From the NCBI RefSeq assembly GCF_000175615.1, contig NZ_ACVO01000017.1, forward strand, positions 1 through 64,000: a stretch of 64,000 bases of DNA, written 5' to 3'. Numbering within the stretch: the first letter of the stretch is position 1; every line of letters begins with the position of its first letter. Positions 45,864-54,534 of this stretch are shown here, piece by piece. This DNA is from Rothia mucilaginosa ATCC 25296. Its GTDB lineage: Bacteria > Actinomycetota > Actinomycetes > Actinomycetales > Micrococcaceae. Under the pieces are notes generated by a model. It saw only the letters and a list, made by a program, of their open reading frames with translations, was not told the origin of the DNA and did not search any database. The position numbers and the translations under genes are program-made.

Positions 45864-46757
45864 TTAGGCTTCGACAGTGTCGGCAACAATCACGGTAATG
45901 TTGTCACGGCCTCCCGAGCGCAGCGCCTCATGCTGAAGAACGTCAGCGGCATCCTGCGGGTGGCGAATCGAAGTGAGCACACGCGCCATGTACTCGTGCG
46001 AAAGCTCACCGGAAAGGCCATCGGAGCAGAGCATCAGGCGGTCACCCGGACGAGCGGGCAGAACCCAGAAGTCCGGTTCCCAGTAGTTACCGGTACCCAG
46101 CGCACGGGTAATCACGTTGCGGCGCGGGTGGGTCAGCGCCTCCAGGGCGGTAATCTGACCTTCATCGACCAGGTACTGCACCTCGGAGTGGTCGCTAGTG
46201 ACCTGCTCCAGCGAGGCGGAGCCCTCGGAACCGGGCAGCTTCTCCATGGCGGAGTGGTGAATACCCTCGTCCTCACGCAACAGGCGGTAGGTGCGGGAGT
46301 CACCCACGTTGAAGATAACCCACAGGTTACGGTCGCCAATGCGAGTCAGCCAGGCACCCGTCACAGTCGTACCGCCGGAGCGGGAAAGCGCCTGCTTAAT
46401 CTCCTCATTGGTTTCGCCAATGATGTCGTGCAGACGGTTGAGGGTGCCCACAATTTCGTTGTTGAGCAGGGTGTTCGCGCGGCGGCGGCGCTTGGTGGGG
46501 TCTTCCTCGTCAATAGCGGTCAGGCGCTCAACGTAGGCCTGCTGTTCCTCTTCGCTACGGCCACCGGGCATGGTGAAGAAGGGCGAGTAGGCGAGCTGAC
46601 GCACGCACAGGCGCGAAGCAACCTCGCCCGCCTCGTGGCCTCCCATGCCGTCCGCGACCACGCAAAGGGAACCGGCGACGACCATCGAATCTTCGTTATT
46701 TTCTCGATGTGCGCCGCGGTGCGTTGCACCACCGGTACGTAGTTTCAGTTCAGTCAT
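45864..46757 (-). CDS. PP2C-family protein serine/threonine phosphatase
   Basis: This 297-residue phosphatase has no membrane segment. Motifs are RGAHRENNEDS (16-24), VADGMGGHEAG (metal Asp36), LMLCSDGLSGEL and GGRDNITVIV, all needed for the two-metal site. The Glu/Arg-rich segment near residue 90 (EEDPTKRRRR) is an insert. Such cytosolic PP2C proteins oppose Hanks-type kinases. It overlaps the preceding cyclase-domain gene by 4 bases (ATGA), so the two are translated together, suggesting that a cyclic nucleotide signal and a phosphatase act in one pathway. Confidence 0.92.
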   Translation of the reverse strand: MTELKLRTGGATHRGAHRENNEDSMVVAGSLCVVADGMGGHEAGEVASRLCVRQLAYSPFFTMPGGRSEEEQQAYVERLTAIDEEDPTKRRRRANTLLNNEIVGTLNRLHDIIGETNEEIKQALSRSGGTTVTGAWLTRIGDRNLWVIFNVGDSRTYRLLREDEGIHHSAMEKLPGSEGSASLEQVTSDHSEVQYLVDEGQITALEALTHPRRNVITRALGTGNYWEPDFWVLPARPGDRLMLCSDGLSGELSHEYMARVLTSIRHPQDAADVLQHEALRSGGRDNITVIVADTVEA

Positions 46758-47905
46758 GAGAGGTCTATCTCCATTGTGTAGTTCACGCGACGAGTCACCG
46801 CCACGGGGTCTACGTTACCAAAGCTTCTAACATTTCGCGTTCCCTGAGAGGTGAGATTGTAGCGATTTCCCACCTGTCGGAGCGTGTTTGCTGTCTCATT
46901 ATCGGTCAGCACGGTACCCGGTTCAGCCAGGGAAACCAGGCGAGCAGCCAGGTTCACGCTGGAGCCGTACACATCACCGCGGTTAGCCAGGACCTCGCCC
47001 CAGATGAAGGCGACGCGGGAGTCCGGCAGCTGCGGGTCGGCACCAATCTTTTCGGACAGACGCAGGCTAATCTCTGCGATAGCGTCCGGAGTTTCGGTGA
47101 GGAAGAAAACTTCGTCACCGAGGGTCTTAATAATGCGGCCGCCCAGGGGTGCGATAACGTCCAGACAGCTCTGCTCAAAGTGGTTGATGAGCTGAGAAAG
47201 TGCCGCTGCATCCAGGTTACGCACCAGGGAGGTGTAGGAGACCAGGTCCACGAATCCCACGCCGCGCACCAGGGGCAGGCGGGAGAGGCCGGAGGTGGTC
47301 ACGTTGTTTTCGCGCAATCCCAGGCGCAGGATTCCGGCGTACATCTGACGGCGGTATGCGTACAGCGCCAGACGCTCGAGAACCTCAAGGTAGCGTGGGA
47401 AGTCTTTAAGAAGCTTGCGGCGGGCATCATTATCGCTGAGGTTTTCGGTGACCATGATGTTGTGCACGAGCGCCTCAATCTGCCAGGCGACGGTGCGGTC
47501 GGTCAGTTGACCTTCGGCGCGCACGAGGGATGCCACATATTCCATGCGGATGTCGCCTTCTGCGTCCAACTTCTGTAGGTCGGCGAGCATCTGCACGTCT
47601 GTTTCAGTGAAGTAGGGCGAGTGGTTGGGAATCGTCGGGAAGCCCATGTTGTGCCAGATGCGCTGGGCGGTTTCGAAGGGAAGTCCGGCGCATTCTGCGG
47701 CTTCTACGGGGGTGTAGCGGCGACCCTGTCCCAGGAGCGACTTTTCGAGGGCGCGAATTCCTGCTTTGGATTCCTCGTCGCGGTAGATATTATTCTGCGC
47801 GAGATTCTGCAGGATTTTGAGGTTGAGCATTTGGGTTTCGGGGCCCATGGTGGCGCCGGTGTCCTGCGGAGAGTGCGCAGGTTCATGGCGGTCTGCCGTG
47901 CTCAT
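46754..47905 (-). CDS. Class III nucleotidyl cyclase with N-terminal regulatory domain
   Basis: This 383-residue cytosolic protein has a C-terminal class III cyclase domain (about 205-370) with metal aspartates Asp220 (FVDLVSYTSL) and Asp264 (KTLGDEVFF) and transition-state Asn318 and Arg322 (VNLAARL). The N-terminal half (about 55-150) has a MerR-like helical region (YTPVEAAECAGLPFETAQRI), resembling the autoinhibitory part of mycobacterial Rv1264, which senses pH. cAMP is the likely product. ATG 47905 has GGAG 11 bases upstream; ATG 47926 is an alternative. It is coupled to the PP2C gene. Confidence 0.88.
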   Translation of the reverse strand: MSTADRHEPAHSPQDTGATMGPETQMLNLKILQNLAQNNIYRDEESKAGIRALEKSLLGQGRRYTPVEAAECAGLPFETAQRIWHNMGFPTIPNHSPYFTETDVQMLADLQKLDAEGDIRMEYVASLVRAEGQLTDRTVAWQIEALVHNIMVTENLSDNDARRKLLKDFPRYLEVLERLALYAYRRQMYAGILRLGLRENNVTTSGLSRLPLVRGVGFVDLVSYTSLVRNLDAAALSQLINHFEQSCLDVIAPLGGRIIKTLGDEVFFLTETPDAIAEISLRLSEKIGADPQLPDSRVAFIWGEVLANRGDVYGSSVNLAARLVSLAEPGTVLTDNETANTLRQVGNRYNLTSQGTRNVRSFGNVDPVAVTRRVNYTMEIDLS

Positions 47906-48229
47906 TGCCGCTGCCGCTCCTTTCATCCCTGCCGGAAAATACTGTCCGGTTTATACCGTGGTGGCGCTAGGTTACGTGGTACACCGTTGTGCTCTGCGGG
48001 TTTCGCATTGCGTCACTGCGATGATGCTCACCGTGTAGCGCCTTGTTAATATACCCCTCCGCTGTGGTGTTTGGGTCACAAAAGCGCCCGCACCCTAGGA
48101 TAGTTTAGTGGAGTAATTCACATTTAAGAATACTCTAGTCCGCATTTTTTCGGCAGATTTAGCGGCGAGTTTAGGCTCTGAGCCACTCCGACGGTTCCCT
48201 CCCAACTCGGTCGCAGAGGCGATGAAGCC

Positions 48230-48718
48230 CTAAATATAGCGAGCGCGCAGGGCGTAGTAGTCGCGTCGGGCGGCTTTAATTTCTTTTTCAAAGCGCTTGG
48301 GATCGGGCACGTAGGTCAGACGGTGGTGCACCCCGCGGCACACCACGTACACCGACCCGTACCCCAGCCAGGCTCCCGGACCGGGTTGTTTTGCCCAGCG
48401 CTCCCCCATGGAGTCCAGGTAGAGCGACTCATCTCCGCTGCGGGTCATGATGCCGCGGCGCACCACGAGCCGGTGGGTGGTCAGCAGGTAGTAGGTGGTT
48501 GCCCAACGCCAGGCGGTGCGCACGGCACCGAGCAGGGTACCTACCGCACAGATTGTGCCGAGAGTCCACAGAATCGGTGAGGACCGTGCCGTGGAGGCGA
48601 AGGTTGACGCGGCGATTGCAACCAGCAGGTAGGCAAGCGTGGGCAGCAGGGCACCGTAGTGCTGTCGGGTCGCAATGATGACATGCTCACCGGGGTTGAG
48701 TTTTCCGCGCAAACGCAT
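48230..48718 (-). CDS. PH-domain (bPH2-like) membrane protein
   Basis: This 162-residue protein has a short cytosolic N-terminus, two hydrophobic helices (about 25-65) and a C-terminal bacterial PH-like domain with the pattern YYLLTTHRLVVRRGIMTRS. Proteins of this class are common in actinobacteria, with no known precise function. The ATG at 48718 has AAGGA 6 bases upstream. Upstream, birA is co-directional with a 100-base gap. The 47906-48229 gap downstream holds only the cyclase leader; I see no other element there. Confidence 0.8.
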   Translation of the reverse strand: MRLRGKLNPGEHVIIATRQHYGALLPTLAYLLVAIAASTFASTARSSPILWTLGTICAVGTLLGAVRTAWRWATTYYLLTTHRLVVRRGIMTRSGDESLYLDSMGERWAKQPGPGAWLGYGSVYVVCRGVHHRLTYVPDPKRFEKEIKAARRDYYALRARYI

Positions 48719-48826
48719 GGTGGTCCTTAGCTGTGCTGGTTGTTATATTCCGGCTAGAGGCGCCGGTTGAGGTGGTGCGGGTTCGTTGAGTGTAGCCGTG
48801 CCGGGCTGAAATTTTAGGGGCTGCTT

Positions 48827-49768
48827 CTAGTGTGCCTGCTGAAAATCTCCGTAGCTACCGTTGGCGGGGCGAAGGTGCTCAATATCGCCGACCGCGTAGG
48901 GCTCCGGTACGCCGTCCTCGCGGCGGACCAGGATGCGCCCCTGCGCGTCAATATCTTCGGCAACGCCTTCTACGGTGCTTCCGTCGGGCAGACTCATGCG
49001 CACGCTGGCTCCAAGGGTTGCGGTGGCGGCGCGCGCCTGATCGAGCAGGCTGATACTCTCCGGGTTGAGCGGGTCGGGGCGTTCCGGGTCGCCGCCGGCG
49101 CGCACGAAGGCGCGGTAGCGGCGGGCGAAGATGCTCAGCAATCGGGTGAGCACCTCGGAGGAGTCAATCACAGTACCGGTGCACAGGCTCAGGCTCGTGG
49201 CGGTGGGTACGGGTAGCTGGTCGGCGGACATGTTCGTGTTCTGGCCGATGCCCACAATGATGCTGCGCTGCCCCTCGGTGGAGCCGCTTTCGGGAACGAG
49301 CTGGGCGAGAATTCCGCACCCCTTAGCACCCTGCGCGATGACGTCATTGGGCCATTTGAGGGCGGCATCGACGCCGTAGCTGCGCCAAATATCGACCACA
49401 CTGAGCCCGGCGATGAGGGTCATCCAGTGGTAGCTGCCTTCGGGTAGCTCTCGGGTGAGCGGGTCTGCGGAGGCGTGCGGGCGCACCACGATACTCGCGG
49501 CGAGGCAGGCTCCGGGAGGGGCAGTCCAGGCTCGGGCGAGGCGACCGCGTCCGGCACTTTGGTAGAGGCTGGCGTAGACGGAGAGTTCACCGAGCTGTTC
49601 GCGTTCGGGGTCGGTGCCGTCCATGAGCAGTTCGCGGGCACGGGTAGTGGTGGAATCCACCTGATCGTAGAGGTTCACACTGGAGTAGCCCATATCCAGC
49701 GCGGTGGTGCGGATGCGGGGAGCATCCAAAACCGAATGGTCGCTCTGGGTGTGTGTGTTTCTCTCCAT
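48827..49768 (-). CDS. birA: Biotin-[acetyl-CoA-carboxylase] ligase
   Basis: BirA attaches biotin to the carrier domain of acyl-CoA carboxylases. The 313 residues contain the biotin-binding loop AGRGRLARAWTAPPG and LKWPNDVI, and a C-terminal SH3-like domain. There is no N-terminal winged helix, so it is the group I ligase without repressor function. The N-terminal 30 residues are variable; the ATG at 49768 has AAAGG about 9 bases upstream. The carboxylase beta and epsilon genes are 1 kb away, which suits a shared biotin-dependent role. Confidence 0.93.
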   Translation of the reverse strand: MERNTHTQSDHSVLDAPRIRTTALDMGYSSVNLYDQVDSTTTRARELLMDGTDPEREQLGELSVYASLYQSAGRGRLARAWTAPPGACLAASIVVRPHASADPLTRELPEGSYHWMTLIAGLSVVDIWRSYGVDAALKWPNDVIAQGAKGCGILAQLVPESGSTEGQRSIIVGIGQNTNMSADQLPVPTATSLSLCTGTVIDSSEVLTRLLSIFARRYRAFVRAGGDPERPDPLNPESISLLDQARAATATLGASVRMSLPDGSTVEGVAEDIDAQGRILVRREDGVPEPYAVGDIEHLRPANGSYGDFQQAH

Positions 49769-49999
49769 GGCATGTGCCTTTCTGCGCTATCTGAATCAGC
49801 TCTGCGATACGCCGACCCGCTATCAACTCGCCGCCATAATTAGCCAGTTTCTGCCGAGTCACGTTGATTTCTCACCATATCAATTTCTTGCCGCCGGTGA
49901 TGCCCACCCGGTACCCGAGACGGTACATTAGACAGTGAGGGTGCATCAAGCACCGACCGGCTGCGGAGGTTCCTCCGCCCTGCTCGAAAGAAGACCGCT

Positions 50000-50281
50000 A
50001 TGGCTTATTACGCAATTACTTACGTTTACGCAGCTCCCGAGGAGCAGGCGAAGTACCGCCCGGCTCACCGCGAGTACCTTGGTTCGCAGATTGAGGCGGG
50101 CAACCTGATCGTTTCCGGTCCTCTGCTGGACGGCGAGACCCCCGCTGGCGCTCTGCTGATTGCAAAGGTTGATTCCGCTGAGGCTGCCGAGAAGATCGTG
50201 GCTAACGACCCGATGAACATTGGTGGCGCGGTTCTGTCTCACACCGTGACCGAGTGGAACCCGGTTCTGGGCACCATCTAA
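50000..50281 (+). CDS. YciI-family protein
   Basis: This 93-residue protein of the dimeric alpha/beta YciI fold contains YYAITYVYA, HREYLGSQIEAGNLIVSGPL and a conserved His22/Asp-type pair. The family includes hydrolases and dehalogenase-like proteins; its role here is unknown. The ATG at 50000 has AAAGAAG about 8 bases upstream. It sits alone between birA and the carboxylase genes. Confidence 0.85.
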   Translation: MAYYAITYVYAAPEEQAKYRPAHREYLGSQIEAGNLIVSGPLLDGETPAGALLIAKVDSAEAAEKIVANDPMNIGGAVLSHTVTEWNPVLGTI

Positions 50282-50318
50282 GGTCGAGCACCGCTTCACG
50301 CTGGAAAAGCTTGAACGT

Positions 50319-50364
50319 AAACCCCCTTTCCGTCGACAAAGATTGCCGGCGCGAGAGGGGGTTT
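50319..50364 (+). terminator. Terminator after the YciI gene
   Basis: AAACCCCCTTTC pairs with GAGAGGGGGTTT with one mismatch, followed by TCTG. Confidence 0.6.
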
Positions 50365-50606
50365 TCTGCGCTCTTTTGAGCCGCTCTTTCGTACTTTTCG
50401 TTTACTATATGCACCTTCTTGGGTACTGAGTGCATAAAAGTGTATCTAGTGTTGATATTCTGGCTTCTCACCTGGCATATGTGGGCTAGTTCGCACTATA
50501 GTTGAAAGATATGCACATTGTTCAAGAGTGCCCTTCAGAGCACCTGAGCACCCCATCACCGCAACCACTGGCTCCCGACAATCGGGTGGAGCAGGAACGA
50601 GGAATA

Positions 50607-52208
50607 ATGTCCGAGAACCTCCAGCAGGAATTTGATTTGAGCACCACCGCCGGTAAGCTCGCTGATTTTTATGCACGTCGAGAGCGCAGCTTCGCGCCCA
50701 GCGGTGAGGCAGCTATCGAGAAGCAGCACGCACGCGGCAAGAACACCGCCCGCGAGCGCATCGATATGCTTCTGGACGAGGGTTCTTTCGTTGAGTTTGA
50801 CGCCCTCGCCCGCCACCGCACCACCGCATTCGGCATGGAGGCGAAGAAGCCTCTGGGTGACGGTTTGGTCTCCGGTTACGGCACCGTGGATGGCCGTCTG
50901 GTTGCCGTGTACTCTCAGGATTTCACCGTGTACGGTGGTTCCCTCTCGCAGGTGAACGGCGAGAAGATCGTGAAGGTGCAGAAGTTCGCCCTGAAGAACG
51001 GCTGCCCGGTTATCGGCATTAACGATGGTGGTGGCGCCCGCATTCAGGAGGGCGTGGCTTCCCTGGCGATGTTTGCCGATATTTTCCGTATGAACGTGCG
51101 CGCCTCCGGTGTGGTTCCGCAGATTTCTGTCATCATGGGCCCCTGCGCTGGCGGTGCCGCGTACTCCCCCGCTCTGACTGACTACATCATCATGGTGGAT
51201 AAGACTTCGCACATGTTCATTACCGGCCCGGATGTCATTAAGACCGTGACCGGTGAGGATGTGGACATGGAGACCCTCGGCGGTGCGCGTCAGCACAACT
51301 CGGTGACCGGTACTAGCACCTACCTGGCTGAGGACGAGGAAGACGCGTTCGATTTTGTGCGTGAGCTTCTGGAGTTCCTGCCCTCGAACAACCTTGCCGA
51401 GCCCCTGCCCCTGGAGCACGACCAGGAGCCCGTGGTGACCGTTGACGATCTGGACCTGGACACCCTGATTCCGGATTCGGCGAACCAGCCCTATGACATG
51501 CGCGCGGTCATTGAGTCTGTGGTCGATGACGGCCACTTCCTGGAGATGCAGGCGCTGTACGCCCCGAACGTGATGATTGGTTACGCCCGCGTTGAGGGCC
51601 GTACGGTCGGTATTGTGGCGAACCAGCCGATGCAGTTCGCCGGCTGCCTGGACATTTCTGCGTCCGAGAAGGCTGCCCGCTTCGTGCGCCATTGCGATGC
51701 GTTCAACATTCCGATTCTGACTTTTGTGGATGTTCCCGGCTTCCTGCCCGGTACCGATCAGGAGTTCAACGGTATTATTCGCCGCGGCGCTAAGCTGCTC
51801 TACGCTTACGCGGAGGCGACCGTTCCGCTGGTCACCGTCATTACCCGCAAGGCATACGGCGGTGCGTACATTGTGATGGGTTCGAAGAAGCTGGGCGCCG
51901 ACATCAACCTGGCCTGGCCCACCGCCCAGATTGGTGTGATGGGTGCTCAGGGTGCGGTGAATATTCTGTACCGTCGTGAGCTGGCGGCTCTGGCAGCTGA
52001 GGGCGGCGATGTTGAGGCTCGCCGCGCTGAGCTGATTGCCAAGTATGAGGAAGAGCTGCTGAACCCGTACCAGGCTGCTGAGCTGGGTTACATTGACGAG
52101 GTTATTGCCCCGAGCGAGACTCGCGTGCGCATCATTTCTTCGCTGCGTGCCCTGCACGATAAGCGTGCGGCAACCCCGGCAAAGAAGCACGGCAACATCC
52201 CGCTGTAG
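50607..52208 (+). CDS. accD: Acyl-CoA carboxylase beta (carboxyltransferase) subunit
   Basis: This 533-residue carboxyltransferase moves CO2 from biotin to acetyl- or propionyl-CoA (AccD/PccB type). It shows the two crotonase-like halves: the first with [18 protein letters not shown] and [14 protein letters not shown], the second with [22 protein letters not shown] and [16 protein letters not shown]. Substrate (acetyl, propionyl or both) cannot be decided from what I can read. The ATG at 50607 has AGGA 5 bases upstream; an in-frame start at 50502 was rejected. It is followed by the epsilon gene after a hairpin. Confidence 0.95.
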   Translation: MSENLQQEFDLSTTAGKLADFYARRERSFAPSGEAAIEKQHARGKNTARERIDMLLDEGSFVEFDALARHRTTAFGMEAKKPLGDGLVSGYGTVDGRLVAVYSQDFTVYGGSLSQVNGEKIVKVQKFALKNGCPVIGINDGGGARIQEGVASLAMFADIFRMNVRASGVVPQISVIMGPCAGGAAYSPALTDYIIMVDKTSHMFITGPDVIKTVTGEDVDMETLGGARQHNSVTGTSTYLAEDEEDAFDFVRELLEFLPSNNLAEPLPLEHDQEPVVTVDDLDLDTLIPDSANQPYDMRAVIESVVDDGHFLEMQALYAPNVMIGYARVEGRTVGIVANQPMQFAGCLDISASEKAARFVRHCDAFNIPILTFVDVPGFLPGTDQEFNGIIRRGAKLLYAYAEATVPLVTVITRKAYGGAYIVMGSKKLGADINLAWPTAQIGVMGAQGAVNILYRRELAALAAEGGDVEARRAELIAKYEEELLNPYQAAELGYIDEVIAPSETRVRIISSLRALHDKRAATPAKKHGNIPL

Positions 52209-52219
52209 GCTTCCGTTGT

Positions 52220-52243
52220 GCCCGCACCATTTGTGGTGCGGGC
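52220..52243 (+). promoter_or_regulatory. Hairpin between the carboxylase beta and epsilon genes
   Basis: GCCCGCACCA pairs perfectly with TGGTGCGGGC, loop TTTG, 12 bases after the beta stop codon. It has no U run, so it may attenuate or protect the mRNA end. Confidence 0.5.
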
Positions 52244-52280
52244 ATTCCCAGGATTTTAGGTTTTCTAAGGAGGCGAGCCT

Positions 52281-52670
52281 TTGGCTGGCTACAATCCGCT
52301 GAGTTATTTCTCGTTCGGCAAGAAGAAGGACAGTTCGGAGGCTGCTGAGAGCCCAGAGCAGCTTGAGCGTAGCTCCGCACGTTCTTCTGCGCACGCGGCT
52401 ACCGAACCCAGCGCCGCGAAGGACTCCGCTCAGTCTTCGGTAGATACTGACACTGAGCAGGAGCCTCTACTGAAGGTGGTTAAGGGCTCCCCCACCCCGG
52501 AGGAGATTGCCGCCCTAACCGCTGTGGTGGCGATGATGCAGGCGAACGCCACAAAGCAGGAGCAGAACTCGCTGGTGGGTGCTGCTTCGCGCATCTTGAA
52601 CCGCGGTCAGCGCCTGGGTGTTTCGTTGCGTCCGGGCCCCGGTTCATGGAGGCGCGCTCGCCCCAGGTAA
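52281..52670 (+). CDS. Acyl-CoA carboxylase epsilon subunit
   Basis: This 129-residue protein has a Ser/Ala-rich, disordered first half and then the actinobacterial epsilon motif LLKVVKGSPTPEEIAALTAV. The epsilon subunit binds the alpha/beta carboxylase complex and raises its activity. The start is TTG at 52281, supported by an excellent AAGGAGG 7 bases upstream (52267-52273). It is longer at its ends than most epsilon subunits. The location directly after the beta gene supports the assignment. Confidence 0.88.
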   Translation: MAGYNPLSYFSFGKKKDSSEAAESPEQLERSSARSSAHAATEPSAAKDSAQSSVDTDTEQEPLLKVVKGSPTPEEIAALTAVVAMMQANATKQEQNSLVGAASRILNRGQRLGVSLRPGPGSWRRARPR

Positions 52671-52693
52671 CGCGAGCTGACAACTCTGCTTCT

Positions 52694-52731
52694 TATATTC
52701 CCGTCACGCCGGTTGGTGTGGCGGGAATATA
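52694..52731 (+). terminator. Terminator after the epsilon gene
   Basis: TATATTCCCG pairs with CGGGAATATA and extends inward through G-U pairs; a T-rich stretch follows. Confidence 0.7.
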
Positions 52732-52890
52732 TTGTTTTGCCTCAAATTCAAGATTTATATTGCGTTATTCAACATCTAATGCGCTGATTCTTGTGGTTTT
52801 GTCATATTAGAAACGATAAAGTCATGATGATACGTACTGATGCTACGATGTATATACCGTCACATTAGTGTTAATAAATTGGCAGGGACC

Positions 52891-54057
52891 ATGGCAAAGA
52901 TGCTGAATAAAAACCATAGGCCCCCACCGGATGTCTATATCGCGCTTCTGTTGCCGACGCTACGGCGCTTGTCGAAGACTGTACCTCGCACCGCCGCCTA
53001 TGTTAGTGAGCAGTTGCGGCAGCAGACTAAGGCATTGGGGTCGAAGAAGAACCTACCCAATCTTGAATCCACCGATTTTGCGGTGGCTGTACGTACCACC
53101 CTGAAGATCTTGGTGGCACTTCGTTATGCCCAGTTGATGCCTCGCCTGACCCCGTGGGAGAAGAGGAAGTACCTGCTCACTCCTCTGGGTGCCGAGCTGA
53201 CCTGCACCCCGCATCTGCACGGTTCGGTGCCGCCGCGCGTGGTGAAGCAGGTGCAGGCTCTGTGCGCTCAGAGCCTGACGGCGAGGACGACGAAGAAGCT
53301 CAAGAAGCAGGCGAATGCACTCCTGGCGGCTGCGGAGGCGGAGCATCGCCTTATTTTTGGTGCTTCCGATGGTGATACAGTCACCGGTATGGAGCCGTTC
53401 CTCCCTGCTACCGATACCGGGGAAACCACCTCCGCCCATGAGGCAACCGGTGCGGAGCATCTTGCACACGCTTTGAATTCTGCGGGTTCTGCGGGGTCGT
53501 GGCCTGCGGGTCAGTCTCCTCTAGATATTATTTTGCGTGCCAGCGATTCACCGGTTATTCATGCTCAGGCGGAATTTGCTGAGCACTTTACGCAGGATTT
53601 AATTCAGCATGTTCACGCGGTGACTCCGGAATATTTTGAGCAGATTGTTGCCGATATTTTTACGACTCTCGGTTTTAGTACCGAGGTGACCGGCGGCGCC
53701 GACGATAAGGGCGTGGATGTGATTGCCCGCTACTCTGATGGTCTGGATTTCGCGCCGATTTATATTCAGGTGAAGCACTATTGCGGAACCATGAAGGTCA
53801 CTCCTAACGAGATTCAGAAGCTTGCCGGTGCGGTGCTTCTGCACGGCGGTTTGCAGGGTGTTTTGGTGACTTGCGGTGCTTTTGCGCAGCCGGTGCCTGA
53901 GTATTTGCAGGGTTTGCCGGGGGCACGCAATATTGCTCTGGTTGATCAGCATCAGCTAGTGGAGCTGATGATTCGTCACCGTGTGGGCGTGCTTGATGGT
54001 GAGGGCGAGTGCGGTTATCGCATTGACGAGGAGTATTTTGCCCGCGGCATGGAGTAG
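52891..54057 (+). CDS. Mrr-type restriction endonuclease
   Basis: This 388-residue protein has an N-terminal winged-helix-like DNA-binding half with basic KKLKKQ-type stretch and a C-terminal Mrr catalytic domain (about 240-360). The PD-(D/E)xK site is intact: Asp276 (DKGVDVIA) and Gln293-x-Lys295 (YIQVKHY). Mrr proteins cut modified or foreign DNA; the target is unknown and no methylase lies nearby. The ATG at 52891 has GCAGGGA 4 bases upstream. It is followed, after an AT-rich gap, by a larger relative. Confidence 0.88.
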   Translation: MAKMLNKNHRPPPDVYIALLLPTLRRLSKTVPRTAAYVSEQLRQQTKALGSKKNLPNLESTDFAVAVRTTLKILVALRYAQLMPRLTPWEKRKYLLTPLGAELTCTPHLHGSVPPRVVKQVQALCAQSLTARTTKKLKKQANALLAAAEAEHRLIFGASDGDTVTGMEPFLPATDTGETTSAHEATGAEHLAHALNSAGSAGSWPAGQSPLDIILRASDSPVIHAQAEFAEHFTQDLIQHVHAVTPEYFEQIVADIFTTLGFSTEVTGGADDKGVDVIARYSDGLDFAPIYIQVKHYCGTMKVTPNEIQKLAGAVLLHGGLQGVLVTCGAFAQPVPEYLQGLPGARNIALVDQHQLVELMIRHRVGVLDGEGECGYRIDEEYFARGME

Positions 54058-54167
54058 CCGGGGGTATTTTGGGGTGAGTGTTTCACTCTGAACGTCTCTG
54101 CTCTTTGCACATTCCCACGTTATTTCACTAAATGTATTTTCACTTTTCCATGAGGATATTTTCATAT

Positions 54168-54212
54168 ATCGGCTGGTTTTAGAAATCTAGGTTATTTCTT
54201 GAACCAGCCGAT
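54168..54212 (+). terminator. Bipartite hairpin after the Mrr gene
   Basis: ATCGGCTGGTT pairs with AACCAGCCGAT, and inside it AGAAAT pairs with ATTTCT. It lies about 110 bases past the Mrr stop codon in an AT-rich gap (54058-54534). The gap also carries near-repeats of TATTTCAC at 54121 and 54250. Confidence 0.55.
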
Positions 54213-54534
54213 ACAATGAGAGAGTAATGCGTTATATATTCTTCGCATTATTTCACGAAGTGTATATACCCGTGACGGTATCAGCACTTCACCCTAATTT
54301 ATAGCGTTCTTTTCTGAAGTGTTCGTCATTGAAGACGGTACGTGAGCGGGAGGGTCTGAGAAATCTGCCGTTCCTACTTCTCTTCACGTACTTTTCTTCA
54401 TGAGGGGTTACCAAAGTGTCGACCCAAAAATAAAGATGGTGTCGCCCAGTATTGTGTGAATATTTTCCCGCTCGAATGACTGCACTTTATGAAGAATGCC
54501 CGCACGATAAATAACACCAGATAAGGAGCCCGGC

